Positions 62,155 to 64,000 of a DNA stretch of 64,000 bases are shown piece after piece; position 1 is the first letter of the stretch, and each line of letters opens with the position of its first letter. Under the pieces are notes generated by a model. That model ran no database searches. It was not told the origin of the DNA and saw nothing but the letters and a program-made list of their open reading frames with translations. The DNA is from Tsuneonella flava (GTDB lineage Bacteria > Pseudomonadota > Alphaproteobacteria > Sphingomonadales > Sphingomonadaceae), in the NCBI RefSeq assembly GCF_002870965.1, contig NZ_PHSO01000007.1, positions 239,901 through 303,900 of the forward strand. Direction: 5' to 3'. The position numbers and the translations under genes are program-made.

Positions 62155-64000
62155 ATGCATATTTCCCGAACCCTCTCCAAAGCAGCAGCAGCGCTGATCA
62201 CAGCGGTGCTCCTATCTGTCTGCCTGTCCTCTGCGCTGGCGCAAACAGTTCACAACACGGCATATGCACACTGGCCGGAAGGCAAGGTCACGCGCACGAC
62301 CACGTCGAATACCGTAACGACAGAGATTATTCCGTCGAAGCTAAAGCTTTCAACATATCGCCCGACAAAGACAGGCGGAGATCCGCTGGTAGTGCAACCG
62401 TCGCTCTGCAAGAGCGAGCCGCTGGTACTCTTCGAAAGCAACGGGCAAGGCGCAACCACGATCTCTGCACAGGTGACGTCCGAGCTCCGGATCGGTGAAG
62501 TCCTCGTTATCAACGTCAGCGCGCCTGCCGCCAACCTGAACCACAACACGGTGGATAGCCTGATCGCCACGCTCACGACACCTGGCGGCGACGAAGAAGT
62601 TTTGGAGATTTTTGAAACCGGAAACGATACCGGCACATTTACCGGTGCGATCCGCACGCGCAGCATTTCGTCTGCGCTGACCTCAGGCGACTGTAGATTA
62701 AGCGTTACTTCGGGCGAGAAGATCTCCGTCGCAATTGGGGCGAAGATCTCGAATGAGCCATTGGCAACTACGCTTGTTGGCGTCCTGTCCGACCCTTTCG
62801 GCTTCGTAGTGGATAGCGAAACGGGCAAGCCGGTGTCCGGCGCCCGTGTTACCCTGATCGACCAAACAACCGGACTTCCCGCAACAGTTCTGGCGGAAGA
62901 TGGGCTAACGTCGTGGCCTTCTTCGGTCGTCTCCGGAAAGGCAATTACCGATGGTGCCGGAGATACATACCAAAGCGAGCCGGGCGAATACCGCTTCCCA
63001 TTAGTTCCGGCTGGCACTTATCGTCTGAAGGTCGAGCCACCTGCGCCATATACCGCTCCGACAAAGGCGCGGCCCGAAGATCTTCAGCGCCTGAGCCGAT
63101 CCACCGGCGCACCACTGGTCATCGTCGATGGATCGTTTGGCAAGCCGTTCCAGCTTGCATCCACAGCCCCCGTTCAAGTCGATATCCCGGTGGACTGGCC
63201 GAGCGTGGCCGCTGCGATCACCAAAACCGCATCGCGTAGCATCGCTCAGCCCGGCGACGCGCTGCTTTACACCGTCAATATCCGCAATAAGGATTCTTCG
63301 CGCGCTAAATCCGATGTCACACTGACAGATCGGCCGTCCGAATTTCTGCGCTTGCGACCGAATACAATCAGGATCGATGGCGAAACGCCCGATCCCGCCG
63401 CAGTAACCATCGCGCCAGATGGCAGCCAGCTCACAATCTCTATCCCTACGATGGGCCCCGGAGAGGTGGTGAAAGTTACATACGCGATGACTGTGCGAAA
63501 CGATGCGCCGGCCGGACAAGTCGTCAACCGCGCGATTGCAACCGATAATCGCGGCGGTCGCGCAGAAACGGACACAGCGGTCAAGGTCGAACGCGACAAC
63601 ATCGCATCGCGTATGACGATCGTTGGCCGCATTACTGCAGGCGATTGTTCGGTCCTGCGCGATCGGCGCGGCATCCCCGGTGTGCGCGTAATGATGGAAG
63701 ACGGCAGCTTCGCCATTACCGACCGCGACGGACGCTATCACTTTGAGGGCGTAGTGCCAGGCACCCATGTCGTTCAGGTGCAAGGCCAGACTTTGCCGAA
63801 CAGCGGCCGTTTCGTCGATTGCGATCGCTCTACTCAGTCCGCCGGCAGCGCAACCTCGCGTTTCGTCACAGGTCAAGGCGGCAGTCTTGTCGTTGCCGAT
63901 TTCACAGCAGATGTTTCGGGTTGGTTCCAGCCTGGCATAGAGTCTGAAGCGGAAGCGATAGCCCCCTCCTCGCCCAATTGTCCGTCGTCAGAACATTTGG
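62155..64000 (+). CDS. Large secreted multidomain protein, cluster gene 4, truncated by window end
   Basis: At least 615 codons, open at the right edge. Signal peptide from ATG 62155 ending SSALAQ; an in-frame ATG at 62134 is an alternative. Order: the short N-terminal module shared with genes 1 and 3 (VHNTAYAHWPEG); Ig-like domain with LVLFESNGQGATT; a CarboxypepD_reg/CnaB-like domain (SETGKPVSGARVTLIDQTTG, PLVPAGTYRLKVEPP) near residue 220-295; a DUF11 domain (PGDALLYTVNIRNKD) near 365-470; and a second carboxypeptidase-regulatory-like domain (DRDGRYHFEGVVPGTHVVQV) near 520. Likely a large cell-surface or adhesin-type protein; the C-terminal anchor, if any, lies outside. Confidence 0.82.
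   Translation, partial: MHISRTLSKAAAALITAVLLSVCLSSALAQTVHNTAYAHWPEGKVTRTTTSNTVTTEIIPSKLKLSTYRPTKTGGDPLVVQPSLCKSEPLVLFESNGQGATTISAQVTSELRIGEVLVINVSAPAANLNHNTVDSLIATLTTPGGDEEVLEIFETGNDTGTFTGAIRTRSISSALTSGDCRLSVTSGEKISVAIGAKISNEPLATTLVGVLSDPFGFVVDSETGKPVSGARVTLIDQTTGLPATVLAEDGLTSWPSSVVSGKAITDGAGDTYQSEPGEYRFPLVPAGTYRLKVEPPAPYTAPTKARPEDLQRLSRSTGAPLVIVDGSFGKPFQLASTAPVQVDIPVDWPSVAAAITKTASRSIAQPGDALLYTVNIRNKDSSRAKSDVTLTDRPSEFLRLRPNTIRIDGETPDPAAVTIAPDGSQLTISIPTMGPGEVVKVTYAMTVRNDAPAGQVVNRAIATDNRGGRAETDTAVKVERDNIASRMTIVGRITAGDCSVLRDRRGIPGVRVMMEDGSFAITDRDGRYHFEGVVPGTHVVQVQGQTLPNSGRFVDCDRSTQSAGSATSRFVTGQGGSLVVADFTADVSGWFQPGIESEAEAIAPSSPNCPSSEHL

Noticed and set aside
1..64000. tRNA, rRNA, CRISPR arrays, prophage
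   Set aside because: No cloverleaf with a plausible acceptor end, no regularly spaced direct repeats, and no phage structural or integrase genes were seen on either strand.

Overview
The window looks like chromosomal DNA of a GC-rich alphaproteobacterium, most likely a sphingomonad (order Sphingomonadales, Erythrobacter/Sphingomonas-like). The reasons are a C4-type 5-aminolevulinate synthase, a MucR zinc-finger regulator beside fur, plant-type glutathione reductase, class II DAHP synthase, carboxyspermidine-type polyamine genes, and the conserved order tsaB-rimI-mucR-fur-plsC-miaB. No rRNA, tRNA, CRISPR array, prophage or intact transposase gene was found. This assignment is inference from gene content, not from a marker-gene comparison.

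Layout. 1-5.2 kb (minus strand): partial glutathione reductase, a DEAD-box RNA helicase with a long leader, an AT-richer secreted TonB-C-like protein, and pgi. 5.3-9.1 kb (plus): lepB-rnc-era, tightly overlapping, then an MgtC/DUF4010 membrane protein. 9.1-14.2 kb (minus): topA, a membrane protein, dprA and plsY. 14.4-19.7 kb (plus): murI, hemA (ALAS), a PAS-GGDEF-EAL-PilZ protein and a nitroreductase. 19.7-25.3 kb: polyamine genes (ornithine decarboxylase, carboxynorspermidine/carboxyspermidine decarboxylase and dehydrogenase) interleaved with a 7TM GGDEF protein. 25.3-30.2 kb (plus): a threonine/serine dehydratase behind an attenuator-like leader, btaA-btaB for betaine lipids behind a PHO-box-like repeat, two tandem MAPEG proteins and a small lipoprotein. 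30.2-43.7 kb (minus): trxB, a tyrosine phosphatase, otsA, a GH15 glucoamylase/trehalase, otsB, a retropepsin-like protease, egtD-egtB (ergothioneine), class II DAHP synthase and a large M16 peptidase.

43.8-49.4 kb (plus): Nfu iron-sulfur scaffold, a RutE-like nitroreductase, tsaB, rimI, mucR, fur, plsC and miaB. 49.4-52 kb: two envelope proteins (minus) and the RarD permease (plus). 52-58.9 kb: a valine catabolic operon (mmsA, acyl-CoA dehydrogenase, 3-hydroxyisobutyryl-CoA hydrolase, enoyl-CoA hydratase, mmsB) with a divergent LysR regulator and a MaoC hydratase. 58.9-59.5 kb: an AT-rich gene-free stretch with a 168-bp element bounded by inverted repeats. 59.5 kb to the end: four consecutive secreted proteins with DUF11/Ig-like modules, the last running out of the window.

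The most unusual material is the 58.9-64 kb region: a probable non-autonomous mobile element, an AT-rich junction, and an uncharacterised multi-gene surface-protein cluster whose first start codon lies exactly in the loop of a perfect hairpin. Other leads are RNA-leader structures upstream of ornithine decarboxylase and of the dehydratase, the PHO-box-like repeat before btaAB, and the mixing of c-di-GMP and polyamine genes.
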